From NCBI GenBank assembly GCA_964516295.1, contig CAZEYT010000019.1, positions 1-40,331 on the forward strand: a DNA stretch of 40,331 nucleotides. The letters run 5' to 3'. The notes beneath the pieces are model-generated. The model ran no database searches, was not told where the DNA came from, and saw only the letters and a list, made by a program, of their open reading frames with translations. The translations under genes were made by a program, and so were the position numbers. This DNA is from CAZEYT01 sp964516295 (GTDB taxonomy: Bacteria > Verrucomicrobiota > Verrucomicrobiia > Chthoniobacterales > Terrimicrobiaceae). This document shows positions 7,560-15,524 of this stretch, in pieces; position 1 is the stretch's first letter, and each line of letters starts with the position of its first letter.

Positions 7560-10124
7560 ATGAGACCCGACAAATTCACCGCCAAAATGCAGGAGGCGCT
7601 GAACGCTGCGCTCGACCTGGCGTCCAAAAACGAGAACCCCGAGATCACCAACGATCACTTCCTCCTCGCGCTCCTCTCGCAACCCGACGGGCTTGTCCGG
7701 CCACTCTTCGAGAAAATGGGCGTCCCGGCCGCGGGCCTCGAATCCGCCTTGCGGACGGCCATCGATCGATTTCCCCGAGTCCGCGGCGGAGCCCAAGCGC
7801 ATCTCTCATCCGAACTCCGCAAGACGCTCGATGAAGCCGAAGGCGAGATGGCAAAGCTCAAGGACGAGTTCCTCAGCGCGGAACATTTTCTGATCGCTCT
7901 TTTCGCCGGTTCCTCACCGGCCGCGACGCTTCTCAAAGACGCCGGCATCACCCGCGACGCGCTCATGAAGGCGCTTGTGGAAATCCGTGGAAATCAACGC
8001 GTCACCGACCAGGATCCGGAAGGCAAATACCAAACGCTTGAGAAATACGGACGCGATCTCACCGAGCTCGCCCGCAAGGGCAAGATCGACCCGGTCATTG
8101 GCCGCGACGAGGAAATCCGACGCACGATGCAGGTCCTCTCGCGCCGCACAAAAAACAACCCGGTCCTCATCGGCGAGCCGGGTGTCGGAAAAACAGCCAT
8201 TGTCGAAGGCCTCGCCCGCCGCATCGTCAGCGGCGACGTTCCGGAGTCCCTCAAGAACAAACGCGTCGTGGCCATGGACATCGGAGCCATGGTCGCAGGG
8301 GCGAAGTTCCGCGGCGAATTCGAAGACCGCCTCAAAGCCTTTCTCAAAGAGGTCACCTCCAGCGAGGGCGAGGTCATCCTCTTTATCGACGAACTCCATA
8401 CCATCGTCGGGGCCGGTGCCGCGGAGGGGTCAATGGACGCCAGCAACCTTCTCAAGCCCCAGCTGGCCCGCGGCGAACTCCGAACCATCGGCGCCACCAC
8501 CCTCGATGAATACCGCAAATACATCGAAAAAGACGCTGCGCTCGAACGCCGCTTCCAGCCCGTCATGGTCGACGAACCCAGTGTTGAGGATACCATCGCC
8601 ATCCTGCGCGGCCTCAAAGAGCGCTATGAAGTTCACCACGGCGTTCGCATTCAAGACGCCGCCATCGTGGCCGCCGCGATCCTGAGCCACCGCTACATCA
8701 GCGACCGCTTCCTGCCGGACAAGGCCGTTGACCTCATCGATGAGGCTGCGTCGCGCCTGAAGATCGAGCTGGATTCGATGCCGACCGAGCTCGATCAGAT
8801 GGAGCGTCAAATCATGCAGTTCGAGATGGAGCGCCAGGCCTTGGCAAAGGAAAAAGACGCCGCCAGCCGGGACCGCCTCGCCAAGCTGGAAAAAGAACTC
8901 GCCGATACCCGCGAAAATGCCGCCCAGCTCAAAACCCGCTGGCTCAAGGAGAAAGAGGAAATTGGCAAGGGTCAGAAGCTCGCGGAAGAGATCGAGCAGG
9001 CAAAAGCCGACCTCGAGCAAGCCCAGCGGCGCGGTGACCTCCAACGCGCAAGCGAGCTTCAATACGGCCGTCTTCCGGAACTTCAACGCCAGCTCGAAAC
9101 CGTCACAGCCAAAGAACGCGAGGCCGGCACCCTGCTCAAGGAGGAAGTCACCGAAGAAGACATCGCCAAGGTCGTCGCGTCCTGGACAGGCATTCCCGTC
9201 TCCCGCCTTCAAGAGGGGGAACGCGCCAAACTGGTGAAGATGGAAGAACGCCTCATGGAACGCATCGTCGGCCAGCAACAGGCGATCCAGGCCGTTTCGA
9301 ACGCCGTCCGACGCGCTCGCGCGGGTCTCCAAGATGAAAACCGTCCGATCGGGTCCTTTCTCTTTCTCGGTCCCACCGGCGTCGGAAAAACCGAGCTCTC
9401 CAAGGCTCTCGCCGAGTTTCTCTTCGACGATGAAGGCGCGATCATCCGCCTCGACATGTCCGAATACATGGAGAAACACACCGTCGCCCGGCTCATCGGA
9501 GCACCTCCGGGTTACGTCGGCTACGAAGAGGGCGGCCAGCTCTCGGAAGCCGTTCGGCGCAAACCGTATTCCGTCGTTCTTTTTGATGAGGTCGAGAAGG
9601 CGCACAGCGACGTGTTCAATGTTCTCCTCCAGGTTCTCGATGACGGACGCATCACGGACGGCCAGGGCCGAACCGTGGACTTCAAGAACACCGTCATCAT
9701 TCTCACCTCCAACATCGGCAGCCAATACATCATGGAGGACCTGCCGAAAGAGGAGCGCAACCGCCGCGTGCAGGAAGCCCTGCGCGGACACTTCCGGCCG
9801 GAGTTTCTGAATCGCATAGACGAGACGATCATCTTCGACCGACTTGATGACAGCCAGATTACCCACATTGTGGATATTCAGCTTCGCCGTCTGGTGACCC
9901 GTTTGGAGAAGCAGAACATCCGCCTTTCCCTCAGCGATCGCGCCAAGAGATTCCTCGCCCGCGAGGGCTACGACCCCGCTTATGGCGCACGTCCCCTCAA
10001 GCGTGTGATCCAGCGCGAGATCCTCGACCCGCTGAGCTTGGAGATTCTCGACGGACACTTCGCCGAGGGCGATGTCATTGAAGCGAACGAGAAGGACGGG
10101 CGATTGGAGTTCAAAAAATCGTGA
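7560..10124 (+). CDS. clpB: ATP-dependent disaggregase chaperone ClpB
   Basis: Hexameric AAA+ chaperone that, with DnaK, pulls proteins out of aggregates. The 854 aa from ATG 7560 match the family length; an in-frame stretch further upstream lacks the family sequence. The Clp N-domain spans about 1-145. The first AAA module has Walker A GEPGVGKT at 205-212 and Walker B ILFIDELHT. The long charged coiled-coil middle domain (about 410-530) is what distinguishes ClpB from ClpA/ClpC. The second AAA module has Walker A GPTGVGKT near 604 and the sensor region GHFRPEFLNRIDE. The last bases overlap the GTG of a beta-lactamase gene (GTGA). No clear sigma-32-type or CIRCE sequence was found in the 107-bp divergent upstream region. 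Confidence 0.97.
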   Translation: MRPDKFTAKMQEALNAALDLASKNENPEITNDHFLLALLSQPDGLVRPLFEKMGVPAAGLESALRTAIDRFPRVRGGAQAHLSSELRKTLDEAEGEMAKLKDEFLSAEHFLIALFAGSSPAATLLKDAGITRDALMKALVEIRGNQRVTDQDPEGKYQTLEKYGRDLTELARKGKIDPVIGRDEEIRRTMQVLSRRTKNNPVLIGEPGVGKTAIVEGLARRIVSGDVPESLKNKRVVAMDIGAMVAGAKFRGEFEDRLKAFLKEVTSSEGEVILFIDELHTIVGAGAAEGSMDASNLLKPQLARGELRTIGATTLDEYRKYIEKDAALERRFQPVMVDEPSVEDTIAILRGLKERYEVHHGVRIQDAAIVAAAILSHRYISDRFLPDKAVDLIDEAASRLKIELDSMPTELDQMERQIMQFEMERQALAKEKDAASRDRLAKLEKELADTRENAAQLKTRWLKEKEEIGKGQKLAEEIEQAKADLEQAQRRGDLQRASELQYGRLPELQRQLETVTAKEREAGTLLKEEVTEEDIAKVVASWTGIPVSRLQEGERAKLVKMEERLMERIVGQQQAIQAVSNAVRRARAGLQDENRPIGSFLFLGPTGVGKTELSKALAEFLFDDEGAIIRLDMSEYMEKHTVARLIGAPPGYVGYEEGGQLSEAVRRKPYSVVLFDEVEKAHSDVFNVLLQVLDDGRITDGQGRTVDFKNTVIILTSNIGSQYIMEDLPKEERNRRVQEALRGHFRPEFLNRIDETIIFDRLDDSQITHIVDIQLRRLVTRLEKQNIRLSLSDRAKRFLAREGYDPAYGARPLKRVIQREILDPLSLEILDGHFAEGDVIEANEKDGRLEFKKS

Positions 10125-10879
10125 CCGTCCTCGCCCTGCTGATTGCCGTGGCCTTTCCCGTCACGCAGACCGATCTGGATCATGCGTTCGGGGATCGACC
10201 CGGCGCAATGGTGGTTACCGATGTCGAGACGGGGGAAACCCTTCGTCACAATCCGGGCCTCTGCGCCGAGCCTCTGCCGCCTTGTTCGACGTTCAAGATT
10301 TGGAACTCCGCCATCGGCTTCGAAACCGGCGTGCTTAAGGAGGTCGATCAGCCGTTTTGGAAATGGGATGGCGAGAAGCGCTTTATTCCGGATTGGAATC
10401 AAGACCTCGACCTCCGCGGTGCGTTTCGCGCCTCCTGCGTTCCGGCCTTTCAGGCCCTGGCGCGCCAGATCGGTCGCGAGCAGATGGTGGCTTGGCTGGC
10501 CAAGCTTGATTATGGCAACCAGGATATCTCATCGGGTCTCGATGTATTCTGGCTTCCCGCCCCGGATATTACCCCCATCCTCATCTCCGCGGATGAGCAG
10601 GCCCAGTTGATCACGAGCCTCCTCAAGGGCGCACTTCCGCTCTCATCCTCCACCCGCGACCGCCTCGCCGAACTGATGAAGACGGCCGAATTCAAAGGCG
10701 GGACTCTCCACGGAAAAACAGGCACCGGCGACGCCGGGAAATCCTCGCCGACCGTCGGCTGGTATGTCGGATGGTTCGACACGGGAACTCGAAAGTTCGC
10801 GTTTGCCTGTGTGCTCACCGGCCCAGGAGCGTCGGGAAAAAATGCCCGCGCGGTAGTCGAAACGCTCTTCGGGAAGTGA
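10121..10879 (+). CDS. class D (OXA-type) beta-lactamase
   Basis: Serine hydrolase of the class D beta-lactamase fold, 252 aa, with a short hydrophobic N-terminus (VLALLIAVAFPV) that could be a signal peptide. All class D signature elements are present: S56-T-F-K59 (nucleophile, and the Lys that is carboxylated in the family), S105-C-V107, Y131-G-N133, a conserved Trp at W144 and K199-T-G201, plus the GWYVGWF strand. The gene starts with GTG inside the clpB stop (GTGA), so translation is likely coupled to the chaperone. It ends exactly where the opposing exonuclease gene ends (TGA|TCA). Substrate range cannot be predicted; a penicillin-binding or sensor role is a less likely alternative given the YGN motif. 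Confidence 0.88.
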   Translation: MTVLALLIAVAFPVTQTDLDHAFGDRPGAMVVTDVETGETLRHNPGLCAEPLPPCSTFKIWNSAIGFETGVLKEVDQPFWKWDGEKRFIPDWNQDLDLRGAFRASCVPAFQALARQIGREQMVAWLAKLDYGNQDISSGLDVFWLPAPDITPILISADEQAQLITSLLKGALPLSSSTRDRLAELMKTAEFKGGTLHGKTGTGDAGKSSPTVGWYVGWFDTGTRKFAFACVLTGPGASGKNARAVVETLFGK

Positions 10880-11617
10880 TCAGCGTTCCGGCTTGGCGAG
10901 AAAGTCCTTGGGATTCAACCGGAGGGCTTCCATGATTTTCAGAGCCGCATACGCATCATTGGCGGCATAGCGCAGTTGCCTCGGCGTCAGCTCCCGGGCC
11001 GCCCAATTGCTTGTCGTCGTTGACTTCGATTTCGGAAAGCTCCGTTGGAGGACCGCTCCCATCGCGGCCCGCACACCCAATTGTCGAGAATAGCCCTTCT
11101 TGCAAAACACATGGTCAAGGTCCAACACCGACTGAATCGAAACCCCGAGCCGGTTCCGAACCTGGCCGTGATCATTCCTCAACCCGAAGCCCACCTTGAG
11201 AATATACGCCGACTCGACCAACGCCGCCACCGTTTCCAAACATTCGCGACGGTGCAGTTGAAAAATGTAAGCGCAATCAGTGAGGGCAAACTGCACCACA
11301 TGAGGTCCCGTGCTTTTCTCCCCCGCCCGAAAAGTTGGCTTCGCTTCCGTGTCGAATCCCGCCACTCCCGCCTCAATAATGGCGGCGGCGGCAGCCTCGC
11401 ACTCTGCCCGGTTCTTCGGAACGAAAATCCGCTCCGGAGGAAGACCTTCAAATGGCTCCAACAAATCCGTCTGCGCCTTGGTCAAGGCGGCCGGACGGCC
11501 GGAGGGAACCTTCACGGCCTTGGCAGGCTTGGGCAGCCAACCGGCAATGGAGCGCGACAACCAAGACGGAACCAAAGACCGTTTTTGCGCAGTGGAACTT
11601 GAGGAAGGCTTGGGCAT
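10880..11617 (-). CDS. 3'-5' exonuclease of the DEDDy (RNase D/WRN-like) family
   Basis: A 245-aa protein with a basic, Ser/Pro-rich tail of about 60 residues before the DnaQ-like fold. The metal ligands are visible: D89-T-E91 (GFDTEAKP), D149 in VGFGLRNDH and Y217-x3-D221 (LRYAANDAYAAL), which is the DEDDy arrangement. It probably trims DNA or RNA 3' ends, as bacterial WRN-exonuclease-like proteins do; the substrate is not evident. Start ATG 11617 is chosen over an upstream in-frame ATG (11680) because an AG/GG-rich ribosome binding site lies just ahead of it and the upstream choice would run into the pseudopilin gene. Convergent and abutting with the beta-lactamase gene. Confidence 0.85.
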   Translation of the reverse strand: MPKPSSSSTAQKRSLVPSWLSRSIAGWLPKPAKAVKVPSGRPAALTKAQTDLLEPFEGLPPERIFVPKNRAECEAAAAAIIEAGVAGFDTEAKPTFRAGEKSTGPHVVQFALTDCAYIFQLHRRECLETVAALVESAYILKVGFGLRNDHGQVRNRLGVSIQSVLDLDHVFCKKGYSRQLGVRAAMGAVLQRSFPKSKSTTTSNWAARELTPRQLRYAANDAYAALKIMEALRLNPKDFLAKPER

Positions 11618-11664
11618 TCCGCCTACCTCTAAAAGAATCCCCCACCCGGCGCAACGCCGGACAC

Positions 11665-12399
11665 TCACCACCAGCGCCACATATTCGGAACACTCGAATT
11701 GGTCGCAAAATAGGAATACCCGAGGTCTCCCTTTCGGGCCTCCACATGGAAGTCACAGAAAAGATACAGTCCCTGACCGGCCGGATGGGATGTTCGATAG
11801 GCAGTTCGAACGTTTCTTTGAGTCACCGCACGCACCGACGGATCCAACCGGTGCCCCTGCGCTTCATTGCCCTCGGCCATAATCACGATCTCCGAACGCT
11901 TCGGAATCCGGGCGAGGTTGCCATTCCAGTTCGCCACGTTGTCGACGTTTGGGTTGTACGCAAAGGCGACCGGCTGCCTGATGGCATTGGCCGCGGTGGG
12001 GACGGTAAATCCGGGATAAGCCCGCGCCGATGGACTGAACCAAACCGGTCGCCGCATCCAATTGTAAATGGAATTGGGATTGAACGACCGGTCCGGCGGC
12101 ATGTAGCGATCCACCGCCTCCAGAAACGTCCAGCGGTCCCCTTGTCCGGGCGTTGTTTCGGTCCCCGGGATCTTGCTGCCTTGATTCGGGAGAGCATTGA
12201 ACTCCGACGTATACATGGCGAGAGCGGCTCCGATTTGCTGGAGTCGGTTAATGTCCGACGCCATGTCTGCCCGTCGCAGGGCGGACTGCGCCACGGGGAA
12301 AAGGAGCACCGCCAGCAAACCGATGATCCCGACCACAACCAAAAGCTCCACCAGCGTGAAGCCGAACGAGCGACGAAAATGGGGGGAGTAAGTTGTCAT
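11665..12399 (-). CDS. prepilin-type N-methylation protein (PVC pseudopilin-like)
   Basis: A 244-aa protein with a textbook type IV prepilin leader: basic MTTYSPHFRRSFG, cut at G|F, then FTLVELLVVVGIIGLLAVLLFPV with Glu at position 5 of the mature protein. The body has RADMASDINRLQQIGAALAMY and a C-terminal segment ending in a W-rich NMWRWW, features shared by the large family of stand-alone pseudopilins in Verrucomicrobia, Planctomycetes and Lentisphaerae, whose role is poorly known. It starts 9 bp after the LamG-like gene, so the two exported proteins form an operon. No secretion ATPase or peptidase is nearby. Confidence 0.88.
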   Translation of the reverse strand: MTTYSPHFRRSFGFTLVELLVVVGIIGLLAVLLFPVAQSALRRADMASDINRLQQIGAALAMYTSEFNALPNQGSKIPGTETTPGQGDRWTFLEAVDRYMPPDRSFNPNSIYNWMRRPVWFSPSARAYPGFTVPTAANAIRQPVAFAYNPNVDNVANWNGNLARIPKRSEIVIMAEGNEAQGHRLDPSVRAVTQRNVRTAYRTSHPAGQGLYLFCDFHVEARKGDLGYSYFATNSSVPNMWRWW

Positions 12400-12408
12400 G
12401 GCTGTCTC

Positions 12409-13086
12409 CTACTCCACCGACACGCGAACTTCCGCCAGCGACCCAATGAACGGACGGGCCAAAGGCTCCCCCGGCAGTGGACGCGGAGCACTGGCTCCCA
12501 TGAGAAGATTCACCGCTTTCGACTCCTGCCAGATGGTGTCTTGGGGGACTCCCTCCACTTCCTCGTCATCCACTTTCAAGGTCATTTTCTCCGGCGTAAT
12601 CTCCGCCTCGACCTCCTGCCATTCGCCAGGGCGCGAGGCCGCACGGATCTGCGTCACGACGTTGACACCGTGCCAGACGACCAGAATAAACGCCGACGCT
12701 TTTCCGAGGTGACGAATCTCCCATTGCGTGCCGTAGCGGAGCACCGTGGCATCGTCCTGCTCGCCGATCTCTCCCACATTCACTCGAAACGAGACCGTCA
12801 GTTTTTGAACCAATCCGGGAAAAGGCTTCTGCGTGCGCAGCGCCAAGGCTTGTTGGCCGGAGAACTGCAGAGACTTGGAGTCGCGGCCTTCCGGTGGTTT
12901 GGGTCCAATGGTGATTCCTACGGCATCCGCCGTGTCCATGTCGAATTCCGCCTCTACATCCGGCAAAAAGAGGCCCGCCCCGTCGGACTTTGCACCTTCC
13001 GCCAGCCAGAGCGATTCGGACTGACCAACCGCAAGCAGGGGAACAAAACAAACGGTGGCCAAAAGGCTCAACCAAATGCGTGGCAC
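12409..13086 (-). CDS. secreted LamG/concanavalin-A-like domain protein
   Basis: Start GTG 13086 gives a clean signal peptide (MPRIWLSLLATVCFVPLLAVGQ). An in-frame ATG at 13137 would add 17 residues before it. The mature part looks like a LamG/concanavalin-A-type beta-sandwich: SLQFSGQQALALRTQKPF, LTVSFRVNVGEIGEQDDATVLRYG, WEIRHLGK, GEWQEVEAEITPEKMTLKVDDEEVEG and the closing FIGSLAEVRV strand. Such domains often bind carbohydrate. It is the first gene of an operon with the pseudopilin and is divergent from a LacI-family regulator, which makes sugar-responsive control plausible. Confidence 0.7.
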   Translation of the reverse strand: MPRIWLSLLATVCFVPLLAVGQSESLWLAEGAKSDGAGLFLPDVEAEFDMDTADAVGITIGPKPPEGRDSKSLQFSGQQALALRTQKPFPGLVQKLTVSFRVNVGEIGEQDDATVLRYGTQWEIRHLGKASAFILVVWHGVNVVTQIRAASRPGEWQEVEAEITPEKMTLKVDDEEVEGVPQDTIWQESKAVNLLMGASAPRPLPGEPLARPFIGSLAEVRVSVE

Positions 13087-13222
13087 GGGGCATACGGGGG
13101 AGTTCACAGGAAAAACGTAAACAACCCGGCAGAGCATTGCAAATATTTTTATACATGTGCATTTTTATTGCGTTGCGTTGATAATCTTCCGCTGTCGGAC
13201 CCGGTGACATCAACCTAAACTG

Positions 13223-13242
13223 TTGCGATTTGTTGCTTTTTG
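13223..13242 (+). promoter_or_regulatory. 20-bp element shared by both LacI genes (copy 1)
   Basis: TTGCGATTTGTTGCTTTTTG lies 28 bp before the GTG start of the first LacI gene. The same element with 18 of 20 identical bases occurs before the second LacI gene at 14489-14508. It contains TTGC twice, 10 bp apart. It may be an operator for one or both regulators; this is inference. Confidence 0.5.
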
Positions 13243-13270
13243 GATTGACCCTTCGCCGAGAGCCGCCAAG

Positions 13271-14314
13271 GTGGAGCGTGTGAAAGCGAAGCAACGCACC
13301 AACCTTCGAGAGATTGCTCAGCGCCTCGGGCTTTCCGCCAGCACCGTCTCCCGCGCGCTTCGCGAACTCCCGGGCATCCACCCCGAGACCCGCCAGCAGG
13401 TTTTTGAGACCGCGAAGGAGCTGGGTTACCGCGGCGGAGAGCTTTTGAACAAGCAGAAGTTCAGCAACGTGCTCACCCTCTTCCAAGGCATAAACTCCGA
13501 CACCGACCACGAGTATCTGGCCGGTCTCAGTTCGGCGGCCGTCGCGCTGAACATGTCGCTCATTTCCCACCATTACCGCCCGGACGAATGTTCCAACATT
13601 CTCAAGCCCCACCTGCAACCACGCGCCCTGACGGCGGGACAGATCGAGGGCGTGGTCTTGATCCACCGCTGGCCGGCGGAAATTGTCTCTGTTCTTCGAT
13701 CAAAGTTCCCCGTGGTCTCGATTGTCCATGATTACCCCGGCACTGACGTTGACGTGATTTCACTCGATGATCGTGGCGGGATGGATCTCCTCGTCGCTCA
13801 CCTCCGGGCGACCGGACGCAAACGGATCGGGTTTTTCGGACTCTGTGGGGACATGACCTGGTCCCGAAGCCGGTTTGCGGGATTTGTGGACGCGACCATT
13901 CAGCACGGCGGGCGCTTTGAAAGCACGGACCTCGTCGAGGTCACGCTGGAGGAGGCGCTTTCGGAAATCGAGTTCCAAGCGGGCTTGGCCAGCCAACGGG
14001 CAGTGGAACGGTCACGGCGCGGCGTGGATGCTTGGATTTGCTCCAGTGAAATGATCGCCCGATCGCTTCTCCGTCATATGGAACAGGCGGGATTCAGCAT
14101 CCCCGGGGATGTTTCAATTACCGGTTTCCATGCCTCGTCCATTCGCCCGCAAACGGGAATTCTCCTGACTTCCACCGAGGCTCCCTTGGCCGAACTCGGG
14201 GCAGCGGCGCTCCGGCGCTTGGTCCACCGCATCGAAGGCCCGGACTCGACCCGGCGGCTCATTCTCCTGCCGTGTTCCCTTCGTCAAGGCGGCAGCACTC
14301 TGGCCGGCCGGTAA
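13271..14314 (+). CDS. LacI-family transcriptional regulator (first of two paralogues)
   Basis: A 347-aa DNA-binding regulator. The N-terminal helix-turn-helix is NLREIAQRLGLSASTVSRALRE, followed by the hinge-type PETRQQVFETAKELGYR. The periplasmic-binding-protein-like effector domain is complete: GVVLIHRWPAEIV, RATGRKRIGFFG, DAWICSSEMIARSLL, and IPGDVSITGFHASSIRPQ near the C-terminus. GTG 13271 is the chosen start; a TTG at 13223 would place the start inside the shared 20-mer. It is divergent from the LamG/pseudopilin operon and 214 bp before a second LacI gene with which it shares the LL-WPAEIV region, so the two arose by duplication or close relationship. The ligand is probably a sugar, judging by the neighbours. 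Confidence 0.9.
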   Translation: MERVKAKQRTNLREIAQRLGLSASTVSRALRELPGIHPETRQQVFETAKELGYRGGELLNKQKFSNVLTLFQGINSDTDHEYLAGLSSAAVALNMSLISHHYRPDECSNILKPHLQPRALTAGQIEGVVLIHRWPAEIVSVLRSKFPVVSIVHDYPGTDVDVISLDDRGGMDLLVAHLRATGRKRIGFFGLCGDMTWSRSRFAGFVDATIQHGGRFESTDLVEVTLEEALSEIEFQAGLASQRAVERSRRGVDAWICSSEMIARSLLRHMEQAGFSIPGDVSITGFHASSIRPQTGILLTSTEAPLAELGAAALRRLVHRIEGPDSTRRLILLPCSLRQGGSTLAGR

Positions 14315-14488
14315 ACCCGCCCTCCACGCCTGCCCGGCGGCCATCCGGACGATTTGTTGCGCTCCTTGTCTTCCGGATTCCTGATCCACATCTGAGTTTT
14401 CCTCGTCGTTATGGGGAGATCGCACCCCAAGCCTCTGCATCAATACCGGCAATTGCATTCCTCAACAATCGATTTTTGTATCTTTATA

Positions 14489-14508
14489 TTGCGATATATT
14501 GCTTTTTG
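14489..14508 (+). promoter_or_regulatory. 20-bp element shared by both LacI genes (copy 2)
   Basis: TTGCGATATATTGCTTTTTG ends 20 bp before the ATG of the second LacI gene and matches copy 1 at 18 of 20 positions. The first half overlaps a near-palindrome, ATAT-TGCG-ATAT. The surroundings are AT-rich, unlike the rest of the window, so a promoter and operator probably coincide here. Confidence 0.5.
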
Positions 14509-14528
14509 TGATTTCCTGTTTGCGACAG

Positions 14529-15524
14529 ATGTTTCCCTCCGATCCAGACCCCACACGCGTCGGCGTGAGCCTCCGGGAGATCGCCATGGAAGTCGGCGTC
14601 TCGGTTTCGACCGTCTCGCGTTCGCTTCGCGATGCGCCGGGTGTGGATGCGGAGACGCGAACGCGCGTTTTGAAAGCGGCCGAGCGACGTGGTTACCGCC
14701 CGCCGCTTCGCTCACGTCACTCCCGACCATGTCCGACCCTGACTTTTTTGGTTCTCTCCCGAAGTCACTCGCCGGGGATGATTTCGGACCTCATGACCGG
14801 CATCAGCCGAGCGGCTGTTGAGGCGGAAACGACGGTCCTGAGTCATCAACCTCCCGCCGCAAATCCCTTTTTGGTCCTGCAACCGCCCCACCAACCGCCC
14901 GCGCTGCGGACCGGATCGGTGGACGGCATCCTGCTTCTTCAAAAGTGGCCGGCCGAGATCGTCATCGGTCTCTCACGGATCAGCCCGGTCGTTTCCGTTC
15001 TTGCTTCACACTCGGGCACGGATGCCATCGAGATCGATCTGGCCGGTGGCGTCGAACGGGAGATTGATCGCTTGCCGGCCTCCGAGCCCGGGAGAGTCGG
15101 ATTTTTTCACGATAAGCCCACCGACTCGTCCAATGGGCTGTGCGAGACCTGCCGTGAGGCCGCGGAGTCCAGACCAAACATGCGCGACGCCGTGGTCGGC
15201 TCGAGCGAGTCGATAGACGACCGTGAGAGCGCCATGAATTCCGCGGTTCGTGGCGGGATTCTGACTTGGATTTGCGCCGACGAAGCGGCTGCTCGGCGAT
15301 TCCGCACCGGCCCTGCTCGCTCGCTGGAAGATCGGGTTCGACTCCTGGTCCCGGTCGGCGGTCGTGGCGGTGGCTCGTGCATCAGAGAAGCCCTCGAATC
15401 CGCCGGCCTTGCAGCCGTGCGCCGTATGCTCCACCGCCTCGCCCAGCCCGCCGAACCCTCCCGAACCATCCTGATGGACACCTCTTTTTCCGTCTCCCTC
15501 TTTTCCCCATCCCCCACCCTGTGA
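14529..15524 (+). CDS. LacI-family regulator with a degenerate effector domain (second paralogue)
   Basis: A 331-aa protein with an intact HTH (SLREIAMEVGVSVSTVSRSLRD) and following helices (TRTRVLKAAERRGYRP). The effector domain is more diverged than in its neighbour. It keeps GILLLQKWPAEIVIGLS and ILTWICADEAAARRF, but the middle is shortened and lacks the usual sugar-binding spacing, and the C-terminal GFD-type block is replaced by VRLLVPVGGRGGGSC. It may respond to a different ligand or act constitutively. Its TGA overlaps the GTG start of the kelch/symporter gene (GTGA), so regulator and transporter are translated together. Confidence 0.85.
   Translation: MFPSDPDPTRVGVSLREIAMEVGVSVSTVSRSLRDAPGVDAETRTRVLKAAERRGYRPPLRSRHSRPCPTLTFLVLSRSHSPGMISDLMTGISRAAVEAETTVLSHQPPAANPFLVLQPPHQPPALRTGSVDGILLLQKWPAEIVIGLSRISPVVSVLASHSGTDAIEIDLAGGVEREIDRLPASEPGRVGFFHDKPTDSSNGLCETCREAAESRPNMRDAVVGSSESIDDRESAMNSAVRGGILTWICADEAAARRFRTGPARSLEDRVRLLVPVGGRGGGSCIREALESAGLAAVRRMLHRLAQPAEPSRTILMDTSFSVSLFSPSPTL

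Noticed and set aside
6205..7563. Plus-strand open frame of 452 codons opposite hpnH
   Set aside because: Antisense shadow of HpnH; its translation is Arg/Pro/His-rich with no family motif.
8430..10058. Long minus-strand open frame (542 codons) inside clpB
   Set aside because: It lies fully antisense to a clear ClpB gene, has no recognisable domain and arises from the GC-rich codon pattern.
11452..13218. Plus-strand open frame of 588 codons opposite the pseudopilin and LamG-like genes
   Set aside because: The opposite strand has two exported proteins with signal or prepilin leaders; this frame has none and a shadow-like composition.
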